Origin: Hibiscus mutabilis
Taxonomy: Eukaryota; Streptophyta; Magnoliopsida; Malvales; Malvaceae
DNA length: 64,000 bases
Direction of reading: 5' to 3'
Assembly (NCBI GenBank): GCA_019671005.1
Contig: CM033745.1
Location: forward strand, 35,429,526 to 35,493,525
Shown: piece after piece, positions 1 to 10,960 of the stretch
Numbering within the stretch: the stretch's first letter is position 1
How the letters are laid out: each line of letters starts with the position of its first letter
Made by a program: the position numbers and the translations under genes
Notes under the pieces: model-generated
The model's database searches: none
Seen by the model: only the letters and a program-made list of their open reading frames with translations
What the model was told of the DNA's origin: nothing

Positions 1-526
1 CTTCTTCGAGCCCTGTTCCTGAAATACACAGCCATTAATTCCAAAGTGAGCATCACATTTAGTATCTTGAACTAACTTACTAACTGATAACAAGTTGCAG
101 GCAAGATTAGGAACATATAGCACATTAGGCAAAACCAGTTTATCACCCACTTGAATAGTGCCACTTCCTTTTACTTGGGACAGAGACCCATCTGCAACCT
201 TGATGGAGGTTTTAGAGTTGCAATGGTTAAAGGTGCGAAATAGCTGAAGCTTGCCTGTCATATGGTCAGAATTCTACCTTCACTAGCTGATAAGGCAGTT
301 GTGGAAGATTTGGAGGTGAGATGGCCAAAAAACTGTTGAAGGTAATTGTTCCCATTTAGTTTATAGGATGTGATTGGAGAAAGAGAGGCATCTGAGATCT
401 GAAATTCAGATGCACGAGGGTTATTTTGGGAACTAATTTCAGATGTGGTGGTTTTGAAAAATGCCATGGAAATTAAGCAAAGGAGAAACCGAGAGAGATA
501 GGATCGGCTCCTAAACTGATACCATG
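1..526 (-). mobile_element. Copia retrotransposon internal remnant (gag start joined to GAG-pre-integrase)
   Basis: Read on the minus strand, 467 down to 258 begins like a Copia gag (Met at 467, then a SYKLNGNNYLQ motif typical of the N-terminal gag domain). From about 257 down to 1 the frame changes and gives the GAG-pre-integrase type sequence that normally follows protease (HMTGKLQLF, then VGDKLVLPNVLYVP and NLLSVSKL). The zinc knuckle and the protease DSGAS region that should lie between them are absent, so the element carries a large internal deletion. A sequence complementary to TGGTATCA sits at 517-524 next to the LTR, as expected for an initiator-Met tRNA primer site. The element runs off the left edge. 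It lies in an intron of the golgin gene, in the opposite orientation. Confidence 0.8.
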
Positions 527-765
527 TGAGAAACAGAGTTTTACTGTACTCTATTTGTTATCATTCATTAGTGAAAGAGGAGTCTATTATATAGACTTTT
601 ACATAAGTGTTTAACACCAAGTAGTTAACCTATAGGATAAGACTCTTATCCTTTACAAAGATCAAATTTAAATTCAAACTACTAGTTAAGATAAAGTAAA
701 GATAACATACAACTCCTACTCTATCTAAAACTCCTACAACACACGGTTATGCATACTAACTAACA
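527..765 (-). repeat. LTR of the minus-strand Copia element (5' LTR in its own orientation)
   Basis: The block starts TGAGAAACAGAG and ends CTAACTAACA on the plus strand, so in the orientation of the element it is TGTTAGTTAG...TTTCTCA. It is directly followed, in that orientation, by the primer binding site. At 239 bp it is a short LTR. The bases after it (766-770, GTTTC) would be the target duplication, but the partner is outside the window. Confidence 0.75.
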
Positions 766-810
766 GTTTCATTATGAACTTGTTAATCTATTAGTATGCC
801 TCTTTGTTAG

Positions 811-3800
811 GCCCTACGCGAGGAGCTGTCTTCTGCAGAGAGGAGAGCAGAAGAAGAACGTGCAGCACATAATGCTACTAAAATGGTCCGTGTTTGAAAC
901 ATTGATTTATTTACTCTTTTGCTGTTATCTTGCTTATACTAATATTTATATTTTTGGAATAGGCTGCCATGGAAAGGGAAGTGGAATTGGAACATCGAGC
1001 TGTTGAGGCATCCACAGCTCTTGCTAGGATCCAGGTAATGTAAGGAGTTTATTTCTAATTCCACTGTGAATCAGCACCTCATGCTTTTTTAAGTTGATAA
1101 CAGTTTCAAGTTACCGCCTTGATGTGGTGGAAATTTGCTTGGTGAAGTTATTTTGACTTTTGGGATTTTCTTAGTATGTTATTCTGGAAAAAAATATCAT
1201 TTACAATAATATTCACTTTTATATTAACTAATGGTTTTAGTTTGGCACTTCTTTCGTGATAAAACAAGATTACTAAGATAAATATTGTGTAACGTAGTAT
1301 ACCCCCTATCTAACTTTCCACATCTCTTCTGCAAAAAAAGCAATCCGCATGAGTTTAATGATCAGGATAAAGTAATCTCAAGGGGGCTTCTTGAAATTGC
1401 TAATCTAATAGTATTATGCCATATTTATGCATTTCCTTAAATAAGTTTTACCATTAGGATGTTAGTCTTAAGTTTAATCTAGTTTCTGAAAAATTTTCTA
1501 ATAGTATGTAATCTACCGTTTGAACATCAAAATATCACTATTTGTTTTTTTGGCGAATATGGTGCCTCTTGTTCAGCTGCGAAGCTGTACATTGATTATT
1601 TGACATCTATATATATTTCAACAAGCATTTTAAATTTCTGCCTGTTTCTTTGTTCAGAGGGTTGCCGATGAGAGAACAGCAAAAGCTTCCGAGCTTGAGC
1701 AGAAGTTGGCGCTTCTTGAGGTAAGACAAAAATGATTACGAAAGTTTGTCTTTCTAGCTGAGCTAAATATGAAATCAAAATGCTCTTGAGATTAAGTGAT
1801 CAATATATCAGGTTGAGTGCGCATCTCTAAATCAAGAATTGCAAGACATGGAAGCTCGTGCTCGTCGTGGACAAAAGAAGGCCCCAGAAGAAGCAAACCA
1901 AATGATTCAGGTAAATATGATGAGGATGCAACTATCTGAACTCTTCCTTGCTAATGATATTTTTGGACCATTTTCATATAGCCAGAGCCTAGAAATCAAA
2001 ATCATTCTACTTATATGATCTGAATGCATCAAGTAATCTACTGGAGTGTGGGTTTCTATGACATTCATAGCATTCTGAAATTCAACAGTTCAAAAGACAT
2101 TTAATATCTAGATATAGGCTTAATCTGTGGCCATTAGTTGTTGCACCAACTGTAATTAATGTGTTAGGCAGTGGCTTAATGTTTATGAAATTAGATACAG
2201 GCATGGCAGGAGGAAGTGGAGCGTGCATGCCAAGGTCAAAGAGATGCTGAGAGTAAGCTCTCTTCATTAGAGGCAAGTATCAGATGCCTTTTCTTTTCCT
2301 AATACAATTATCATTATAGAATTATAGCAAGATTATTCTGGTTTCTTTTTCTGGCTGATGGATTTATTTTCTTGGACTAATTTGTCTGGCTGCAGACTGA
2401 AGTGCAGAAAATGAGGGTTGAAATGGCCGCCATGAAGAGAGATGCTGAGCATTATTCACGTCAGGTATCTGTTAAAATTTATTCATCTTTTCTTCTTTCT
2501 TTAATCAAACAAATACATGCATACACCTCGATTGATGTGCAGTAATTAGAAGGAAGTGTAGATGTCTATTGTATTGATGATGTATAAACTGAAAGTATTT
2601 ATTTTTAGTGACTGTTGAACTTAGTGGAGCCTGAAATTTCATGCTTATCTGCTTTATCTAGCTGTATATAGGCTGTCAAGCTACATATCTTGTTCTCTTG
2701 TATTCTTTGAGTTCAATCAACACCTTAAATTTGCAGATATTATGGTGTGTACCAAATTATTACAGAACATCTTGTTGATGCTTGTAAATTGATTTTTTTG
2801 CTCTTCCCTTAAAGTTGTCATGTACTCGTGCACATGAAATGTACTTGGCTCCTTGGAGTGAAGCTTCTGTAAAATTTTAACTGTAGAAAACATCTACGGC
2901 ATTCCATATGCTGAAATATATCAAGACATCTCATATATATATTCTCTATCAATGTAAGCAAACAAGGAGAAAGTTCCTGAACTAGAAGCTATGACACTGA
3001 TTTACTGTTGTTTATATCTCATATCATAAATTTCCTTCTCATCTGAAATTGTGGTGGAATTCCGTTAGTTGTTCTCTATATTCAAATTCATAAGAGTATA
3101 TTTCCTCATGGCACATTCAGTTTTATGATCCAAGTCCACCCAATCATCACCTTATTTATGTTGTTGCCTTCTCTCAGGAGCATATGGAACTAGAGAAACG
3201 CTACCGTGAACTAACTGACCTATTGGTAATTGAAACTGAGATTTGTTTTTCTCGTCCTTATAACATCTATTTCCTTGTGCTGACTTCCTGTGGCTACACC
3301 ATTACGCAGTACTACAAGCAAACACAGTTAGAAACTATGGCGAGTGAAAAAGCTGCAGCTGAGTTCCAGTTGGAGAAGGAAATAAAGCGTCTTCAAGAAG
3401 TACAGGTTTATTGATATCTGTGCTGCAAGATTGATTATCTATTTTTTGTCATAACTTGTGGTATTCAATATCCTTGTTTCCTATGATGTACCATTATAAT
3501 CAACAGGTTGAAGTAGAAAGAAGTAGGGTTCCTCGTCGTGCATCATCTTCCTGGGAGGAAGACACTGAAATCAAAGCACTTGAGTATGTTATGCTTTTTC
3601 ATTTTATTAGATTGCAATCCTCACACCCTGCAAGTTTTAGCATCTTATTGTGAATGTTAAAATATGTGGTCTTTATTAACTATTAAGAAATTATATTTCC
3701 TTCTCTTTGAGATATGATTTTCTTTTTAGGAAATGTGATTTGTAAATGGGTAAAACTTTGATACACAGGCTGTGTAAAATTAATTTTACACAAGCCTGTG

Positions 3801-5222
3801 TATTTACACTATAAAAATCAAAATCCTAAATTTCTAACCCTAACCCAAAAAAACTAAACCCCACACTCTAAACCCTAAATTCTAAACACTAACCTTAAAT
3901 TCTAAACCCTACAACCTAAACCCTTAAACCTTAAACCCTAACCCCTAAAACTAAAAGGCACGTGTAAACTAAAGTTTACACAGCCTGTGTATCAAAATTT
4001 TTTCCTTTGTAAATTGCAATTGTATTTGATTGAATTTGGATCTATAATAACTTTTATGAACCGGTGAACTATCTAGTATTTCAAGTCTTCAGTCACTGCA
4101 CAATTTTTTTATTTCCTGATATGGCTGTTTACACTTTACATACATCTCTCCTTCGAATAAAAGATTGAAATATTCTGGGTGAAGTTAGCAGCAATGTTTG
4201 GAATCAAATGCTGTTGTTGCAGCTAAAAGAGAAAAAGGTCGTAAAAAAACAGCTAAGTCATCCATTTATCAACCATAGCGGCTCAATTTTTGTTGATACA
4301 TGGCCCATTTTTCTTGCACTGCATCTTGGGCTAATTCCTTCAAATTAGAGCAACACACTATTCATGCAATTGTAATCAGACTTCGATGTTTGTAATCGAA
4401 TTATTCTTTTTGGCTTTTCCTCAACCTATAATTTCTTCCTAGTCCTTTTATGAATTAAATAAATAATTGCAAAACAACAATGAAAGAGAGATTATTGAAC
4501 CCAAAAAATAAAACAATGAATGAGATATTACCACCTGTCCATCCTTCATTTTCATTGGCTGCCCTTCATGAAAAGTTCCGCTTCCTCTAAATTTACTATG
4601 CGGTTACTTTTGATATTTCCCAAATTTCCTTATCTAGTTAATAACTGCAGGCCTCTTCCTGTGCATCACCGGCACGTGGCTGCTGCAAGCATACAGGTAT
4701 TCCCACATTTATATTCCGGAACTATCTTACAATCCTATTTGCTTGCTCTGATTTGTGTTTCAACCTGCCTCATGCAGTTACAAAAGGCTGTAAAATTTCT
4801 TGATTCAGGAGCTGTCAGGGCCACCAGATTTCTGTGGCGATATCCAACAGCTCGAATAATCTTGCTATGCTACCTTGTAAGAACAGTTTCACCTTCTCTT
4901 TGTGAAATGTGTTATAGAAGTTTTACGTTTACGATAACCTTGTGGAAAATATTAATGCAGGTGTTCGTACATCTGTTCTTGATGTATTTGTTGCATCGCC
5001 TTCAGGTATATAGCTATCCGATCATTTGTGCAGTTACCTCGTGATTTAGTTGATCGTGGGATTCCTCCAATAAAAAGAGAAGTATGACTATCTGTGTGAA
5101 AACTTTATTTCCCATACACCACTAATCACCATTTTAAATGTGGTATGTAGGAACAAGCGGACGTTTTAGCTGCTAATGAACTCGCAAAATCTATGGGTCT
5201 TGCCAACTCTAACTTACCATAA
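811..5222 (+). CDS. Golgin-84-like Golgi matrix protein (golgin candidate 1/2 type), 3' part of gene
   Basis: Coding exons with consistent phase are 811-885, 963-1034, 1658-1720, 1812-1910, 2201-2272, 2396-2464, 3178-3225, 3310-3405, 3507-3583, 4651-4696, 4778-4876, 4961-5005 and 5151-5222 (TAA). The protein is a long coiled coil rich in E, K, Q and A (ELEQKLALLE, LEKRYRELTDLLYYKQTQLE), then SSWEEDTEIKALEPLP, then the conserved tail RATRFLWRYP followed by a hydrophobic anchor with VFVHLFLMYLLHRLQ, and a short end EQADVLAANELAKSMG. This is the plan of golgin-84: a coiled-coil tether held in cis-Golgi membranes by a C-terminal anchor and acting in vesicle capture. The family assignment is firm; I cannot tell GC1 from GC2. 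The intron after 2272 has a GC donor (GCAAGT); the others are GT-AG. The 5' exons lie left of the window beyond the Copia insertion. No frame damage is seen. Confidence 0.93.
3757..3996. mobile_element. MITE in golgin intron with degenerate CCCTAAA core
   Basis: Perfect inverted ends of 22 bp occur at 3757-3778 (TTTGATACACAGGCTG...) and 3975-3996 (its reverse complement). The 196 bp between them are mainly imperfect CTAAACCCTAAA-like heptamers. Length about 240 bp, no ORF. This fits a non-autonomous DNA transposon. The target duplication is not clear. Confidence 0.7.
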
Positions 5223-5929
5223 TCGGGCAAAATGCCCATGGTCAGAAGTTAGTGCCGACCGAGTTCTCGAAAAATGTATGATTGATATCTGCAAGGTTGT
5301 GTATTCCATTTCCTTTTGCAGGCATACATGGAATGATCCAAGAACACATGTGAAAGTTATGAAACTGTAGAAGTTACATGCACCGGAAATTTCAATCGTG
5401 GTCATTCTAAATATGCAAATACTCTAGGAAAATGATTGTGACTTTGGTATCAAATACTGCAGATTGGAACGCTACTATACAGTTTTGAGGGTTCAGATGC
5501 ATCAATCTGGGGCTGCTAACTATTGTGTCCCAATATAGCCATATTTACATGAACCGAGAACTCTGTTTACAGAGACGAGAATGACAGAATCCGAAATGAG
5601 AAGGCAACATGTAGATCCAAAGTCATTCTCATGTTGATGAAACATTCTTTTTTAGCGAGTGCAGAACTCTTTGTAACTTCACTTCTGATTTGTGCTCAAC
5701 ATCGTAAAATGAATGTCATTGGAGAAATACGTTATGTGAGTAACATATATTTTAATGTTGTGATTGACTTTTGTTCTTATAAATGTACTTTTACTATTTT
5801 TAAAATATCAGCCGACTCGTAATTAATTATAATGAACAGGATTAGCGGGAAAATCAAAATTGAAAAAGAGAGTAGAGTTTTTGAAAAGTTTAATTTAAGA
5901 TTTAATTGTTTAATGTTGTATGGTGCTTC
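5223..5929 (+). other. Golgin 3' UTR and downstream flank
   Basis: No conserved reading frame follows the TAA at 5220-5222. The first few hundred bases are probably 3' UTR. AT-rich DNA follows from about 5750. I see nothing else recognisable here. Confidence 0.4.
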
Positions 5930-6665
5930 AAGTCGGTGATGGCAAATCTATTTTATTCTGGACCGATATCTGAATTAGGAAAAATTATTATTTTGATTTG
6001 GCTCACCATCCATTAATATTCAACCACATCGTCTATTTTACTCTTTTGAAATTAAAGTTTCCTAGTATGTTTGCTCCAGTTTTCAATAAAACGGAAAGAA
6101 TAGCAAATTGCGGTTCTCTAAGTTCCGATGGGTGGTCTTGGAATATTTCGCTTAGAAGAAGGATATTTGATTGGAAACTGTCTCAGTGGAATGAACTCCA
6201 ACACATCTTGTCTGGTTTCCGATCAACCAACTTATGGAAGGACTGGGTGAAATGAGCTGGCTTGTGTGATGAATTATATTCGGTTAAATCTGTTGTAATT
6301 TCTTCCGGTAGGTTTGGAATTGGGGAAATCCGTAGAAACGAGAAAGGTGAAAAAATTGTTGGAATTTTCGAATCCTGTTGGCTGGCTCTGGATCATCATT
6401 GGCGGAGATCTTTTGATATAAAATTTGCAGTAGACACTTTCCTTACCTCAAGTTGGGCACAATAGTTTCAGACTTTTTATTGAAACCGATAGTAAGATGA
6501 TAATTGAGTGGTTCCAAGATCCTACTAAATCAAATTCGGTTTTTCAAAATTCATTTGGGAATTGTTTGATCTGATTCCCCACGATCATATTTCTAGAGTT
6601 CAAAATATTGATGCAGATTAGTTGGCTAAAGAGTGTATTTGGAAGGTCTGCAGATTCAATCAAAA
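5930..6665 (+). pseudogene. Decayed LINE (L1-type) tail: zinc-binding RT region and RNase H
   Basis: Fragments in shifting frames give VGDGKSILFWTD (start of the region after plant non-LTR reverse transcriptase), SSDGWSWNISLRRRIFDWKL, then an RNase H-like part with GEIRRNEKGEKIVGIFESCW and IETDSKMIIEWFQDP. The order matches the C-terminus of plant L1 ORF2. There are several stops and frameshifts, so this is a dead fragment. The upstream RT core is absent. Confidence 0.7.
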
Positions 6666-6669
6666 TCTG

Positions 6670-7700
6670 GTAATTTTTGCTGGTCTGGGAACCTGATATA
6701 TTAACGATGGATAGATTTATGGTCATATTCCACAATATTGGAGCAGTGCGCAGGCGAGTGGGTGGAGTTGGTCTGGTCCAGGGCATTAGCTACGGGCACT
6801 GGTTTGACTATTTTGGCAGCAGGGGTTATAAAATTAGATTGGGAACTTGCATTAATTTATGGTTTTCTTCGCTTTTTTTGACAGAAAATGTAAAGTTTCA
6901 TTAAATTATAGAGAAACATTCAACAATGGTCATAGAAGCCAAGAACACAAATCTGAAAAAGAAAAGAAAAAAGGGCACTCGGCAATTTTGGAATCAGGAA
7001 CAAAAGGGAAGAGCTACCGAACGACAAGAGAAAAGGGGAACATGTCGTATTGGCCAACACGAGCGCGAAAGAAAAGTCGACTTTCTGCACCCACTAAAAA
7101 CATAGGGAAAGCATGACGACGGATTTCAAAGAAACCGATGTGAAATTCAAGAGCCGAGCTGACTAAAACAACAAAGGAGGTTCCATTAGAATGGACAGAC
7201 CTCTTCAAGTGAGAACCCAGCGAGAACCCAGCGTAGAACCCAGTGTAACGCCGAGAACCAACAGCCACATGCAAAAAGAACACCGGAGGGAAAAGTTGCC
7301 AAAGCTACCGCTTCTACCAACATTCTTCAAACTTGCAAAACCAAAAAGCGAAGAAAAATTCAACAAAAAGTGAAAAAAACAGAGCGCAAAAAGTGACGGT
7401 AGGGACCGAGCCTCTCCTCCACTCGTTCTTTCCCATTCCGAGCCAACAAAGAGGATCAATTGTTCCTTTTTCAAAACTAATGCTCAAACTTGAACCGTGG
7501 TGATCGAAGCTCAAAACACCCATTGAAAAATACCAGATGAAGCTTAAGAAAGAAAAACCAACCGAAAAAAATAAAAAATAAGTTAATTTGCAGCAAAAAA
7601 AGAGGTAAAACAAAGGGAGAAGGGAGGCCAACTACCAAAACGGTAGCTGGTAGCTGAGGCAGGAACCAGATCTGATTTTAGTTAGTGCTAGGGTTTGGGT
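6670..7700. other. Unassigned block of higher GC, probably transposon-derived
   Basis: Base composition differs from the AT-rich flanks. Several short open frames exist on both strands but none shows a recognisable domain. A short direct repeat of the type GAGAACCCAGC occurs at about 7210-7255. On the minus strand the right end reads like an untranslated leader (AAACCCTAGC at about 7684-7694). It could be the 5' leader of a minus-strand LINE, but I cannot prove this. Confidence 0.3.
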
Positions 7701-8028
7701 GGGGGCAAAGAACGAGCTCTTTTTTTTTCGCTTTTCCTTTATGGCTTGGACAATTAAGTGGTGTAATGCTACTTTTAATCAAATAACATTTTAACCACAC
7801 TTTTTTCTTTTCCGCTATCCGACGTTGTACTTAGGTATAATGTTGGTTATGAATGAGGTGTGTAAGGAGGCCTGTTATGTTTAAAAAAAGATAGTTGATC
7901 AATTTAGAAATGATATAAGTTAATATATATTTAAATGATATTTTATTTCTTTAATTTTACAATATAGATAAGAATTAGCATGATGAGATGTAAAATTTTC
8001 AAACCTACAAACAATTTACTATACATAT

Positions 8029-8714
8029 AATTATATCCCGATAAAAAATATCATTGTAAAATAACCACACTATAAATAATAAATTGTCGTTACCATTTTT
8101 AAAACTGAATGTGAAAATAGCCTAGCATTTGATTTCTATTTGAAAATCAGGGTTTTTGTTCATTTTAGTTCATTTAATTTTGAAAATTAGGGTTTTATGT
8201 TAAATAATTTTTTTTACTTAATTAACCATAAAACTGATTTTCCTTTCATTTAATATTAAAAAATAAGATTTTTCTTATTAAATCAATTTTATTAATTAAT
8301 CATAAAAATTAACCATTTCATTTAATCTTAAAAAATATTTTGGAGTTGCCACCGGTCACTTTGGTAGACTGGACACAATAAAAATAACTAGAGATTCGTT
8401 TTTTAAAATTAAGGTTCAGGAGTCGATTACTTGTGGAGAAGGATTAGCGCCCCACAAACGCTCGTTATCGATACCTTTTTTAATTTCACGTGGTATTTCG
8501 ACATTTCGAACAATAATTTAAATTTAATTCATCCTTAATCGTTAAATGAATTTTCATTCCAAATGAATTTTCAATTCATATTCAAAAATATATCCCAACA
8601 CAAAAGATTTTCAATGCATGTTATTCTCTTGTTAATTTTAAGTTCTAACTTAATAAAGGCTTTAATTATATCTCGATAAAAAATATCATTGTAAAATAAC
8701 CACACTATAAATAA
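8029..8714. repeat. 51-bp direct repeat flanking a 584-bp insert
   Basis: The segments 8029-8079 and 8664-8714 are nearly identical (both contain AAAATATCATTGTAAAATA and ACCACACTATAAATA; one C/T change in TATATC(C/T)CG). The segment between them holds the LTR-like block at 8335-8510. The arrangement could be a tandem duplication or the ends of an old element. Confidence 0.65.
8335..8510. repeat. Fragment resembling a widespread plant LTR-derived motif
   Basis: Contains GGAGTTGCCACCGGTCACTT, then AGGTTCAGGAGTCGATTAC, then AAGGATTAGCGCCCCAC. This series of short blocks resembles a conserved repeat recurring in dicot genomes as LTR or LTR-adjacent sequence. That identification is from memory and is weak; the sequence is not duplicated elsewhere in this window. 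Confidence 0.35.
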
Positions 8715-10960
8715 CAAATGAACGTTAAAACTATAATTTTGACTCTAAAAACATTTTACAAATGCAAAAGCTAAAATTTTTAGCTTGTACACTTAGATTA
8801 AAAATATGCTTCTGAAACACATATTTTTCTTCAAAAGTTATTCAATGTTGCTTATAGTTCCAAAAGACTTTTGGCTCCAAAATACATTACAAAAGGTCAA
8901 CTTAACATTGTTTTTGATAAATATTTGTGAAAAGTATTGTCAAAAAGTGTTTTCTAAAAGTTGATTGTGTATAACATTGCTGTTAAAAAATACTTTTGAT
9001 AAAATAAAATATTTTTATTTTAGAATAATATTGTAAAGTAAAAATAAATTAAATGATGTACAAATTCGTTAACATTATGAAATATGAGACAAATCTACTT
9101 AAATTATAATAAAAAAACATAAAAATAATAATTTAATATATAAAATATAAAATTTAAATATTTCTAAATATTTAACATAAATTGTTTGTAAATTTTGATT
9201 TGAATATATAAAATGTATCTAGATTACTAAAATTATACATAAACATAACTATTTCACATATATAATAAATTTTAAATATATTATAAAAAATAGTTAGCTT
9301 AAATAATTGAAGGTGAAAAGTGTAATCACCTTAAATGTTTTTTTATAATAAAAGTTGAAAAAATAGTTAGTTTAATAAACTTTCAGTGTGAATTATGAGT
9401 TATGTTCGGAGAGAAAATTCTCTTATTGTGCCTTGGCCACAATGTTCAAATAAAACTTTTTAAACATGATATTCTAATCATTTTTTATATTCGGGAATTA
9501 CTTTAAATCATTAATATTTAAATAAACTCAGTTTTCGTCAACAATATTTAGAGTAAAAAATTAAAATTTTTAATTGACTTTCTTCTATTTTTTTTAAGTT
9601 GTGAGTTTTTTTTTGAATTGTAAAAATAAAATCTAGAGACTAAAGATAAAGTTTAGGGTGAATTCAATAAAAACAATTTTTTTTCTCATCTCGCTAAGTG
9701 AAAACTGTTTAAAAAAAATTACTTTCCCATGCCAATACTTAGGAATTCCTCCATCTTACTTGGTTTAATATTCCTATTTCAAATCATTAATTACACTGTT
9801 CCCATTTCATTTTAATGTTAAAATATCTTTTTGAAATCTATCTTCTCTAGTTCGTATTTAATACTCAAAACTAATTTCGACATAAAATTCCAAACCAATA
9901 CCATATACTCCTTGAAAAAGGGTAAAGCCATTGTACATAATTGGTCGATTAGACTATCAAAATCAATTATTTAATCATGATGTAGTCCGGCCAACATCGT
10001 ACTTTTTTTTATATTTTACTCTTCATTTATCATTTTGATTTTTATCAAAGACTTGAGCAACACCGGCATTCATGGATGGGATGGGAATGAGTAAAAATAC
10101 TTCAAATGGAAGCTAATACTTATCCGAATCAAATTAATTTAAATTTGTAAAATATTTTTTGAAAGCTAATAAATATTATATTGTGTCATATTCAACATAT
10201 GGATGCAAAAAAATATTTTTTAAATATCATAAATTATTGTATTATAAATAAGTTTGTAATTGAGTTATCATGTTTTAAGAAGTCAATATCTAATCACTCA
10301 TTTTATTGATTATAATAATCAAATCACTTTGTTGTTATGTGTATGTTTATAAAATAAAGTATATTAAATGTTTAAGCATGTTATATCTTACATTCTTTTG
10401 TGTGTTATAGTGACGACAAACCCAAACACACTAAGCTCAATAAGCTAAAATAAAAGGCTTGATTAAAAGTTCAAAACGATGGAAAAAATGAGTACAATTT
10501 TTACAACCAGCATGTTGATGGTTGAATCTGTCTTTAGGTCGTACCGAATTAACCATTTAAACGCTTTTGATTATAATAACCATTGCAGCTGAACTAATAT
10601 TACCCTTATAGGTCTATTCAAAAAATATTACCCTTATAGGTGTATTAGGGGGAAAGCATTATTGTTATGGCTCTTAATGGTTGTGTCCGCAAACCCAACA
10701 AACAGAGGCAAAATTGAAATTTCATGGCATACCACCTGAATTTTTGTATCGAAAAGGATACTGCTTAATTCCACGCTTGTAACGATCCTTAGTTACTAGC
10801 TTCTTCTTTCAAATCAAAAAAAAAAAATTATGAATATTTTAATACTGATCGTCCACGATCTAACCATTACAGGTATTAATATTTAACATAAATATTTAAA
10901 GGATGTTGGTGTAACGTATACATATTTTAGCAGCGGGAATCATAAAAGCAGTTGAAAGTG

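Larger units (their letters stand above)
7701..10890. other. AT-rich intergenic region without genes
   Basis: Strongly AT-rich with no convincing ORF on either strand. The two structures noted inside it are given as separate entries (8029-8714 direct repeat, 8335-8510 LTR-like block). Confidence 0.6.

Noticed and set aside
3810..3960. Interstitial telomere array
   Set aside because: The CCCTAAA units are too degenerate and lie between MITE ends.
4520..5044. A 174-codon plus-strand frame
   Set aside because: It crosses three exons and their introns of the golgin gene; the spliced reading is better supported.
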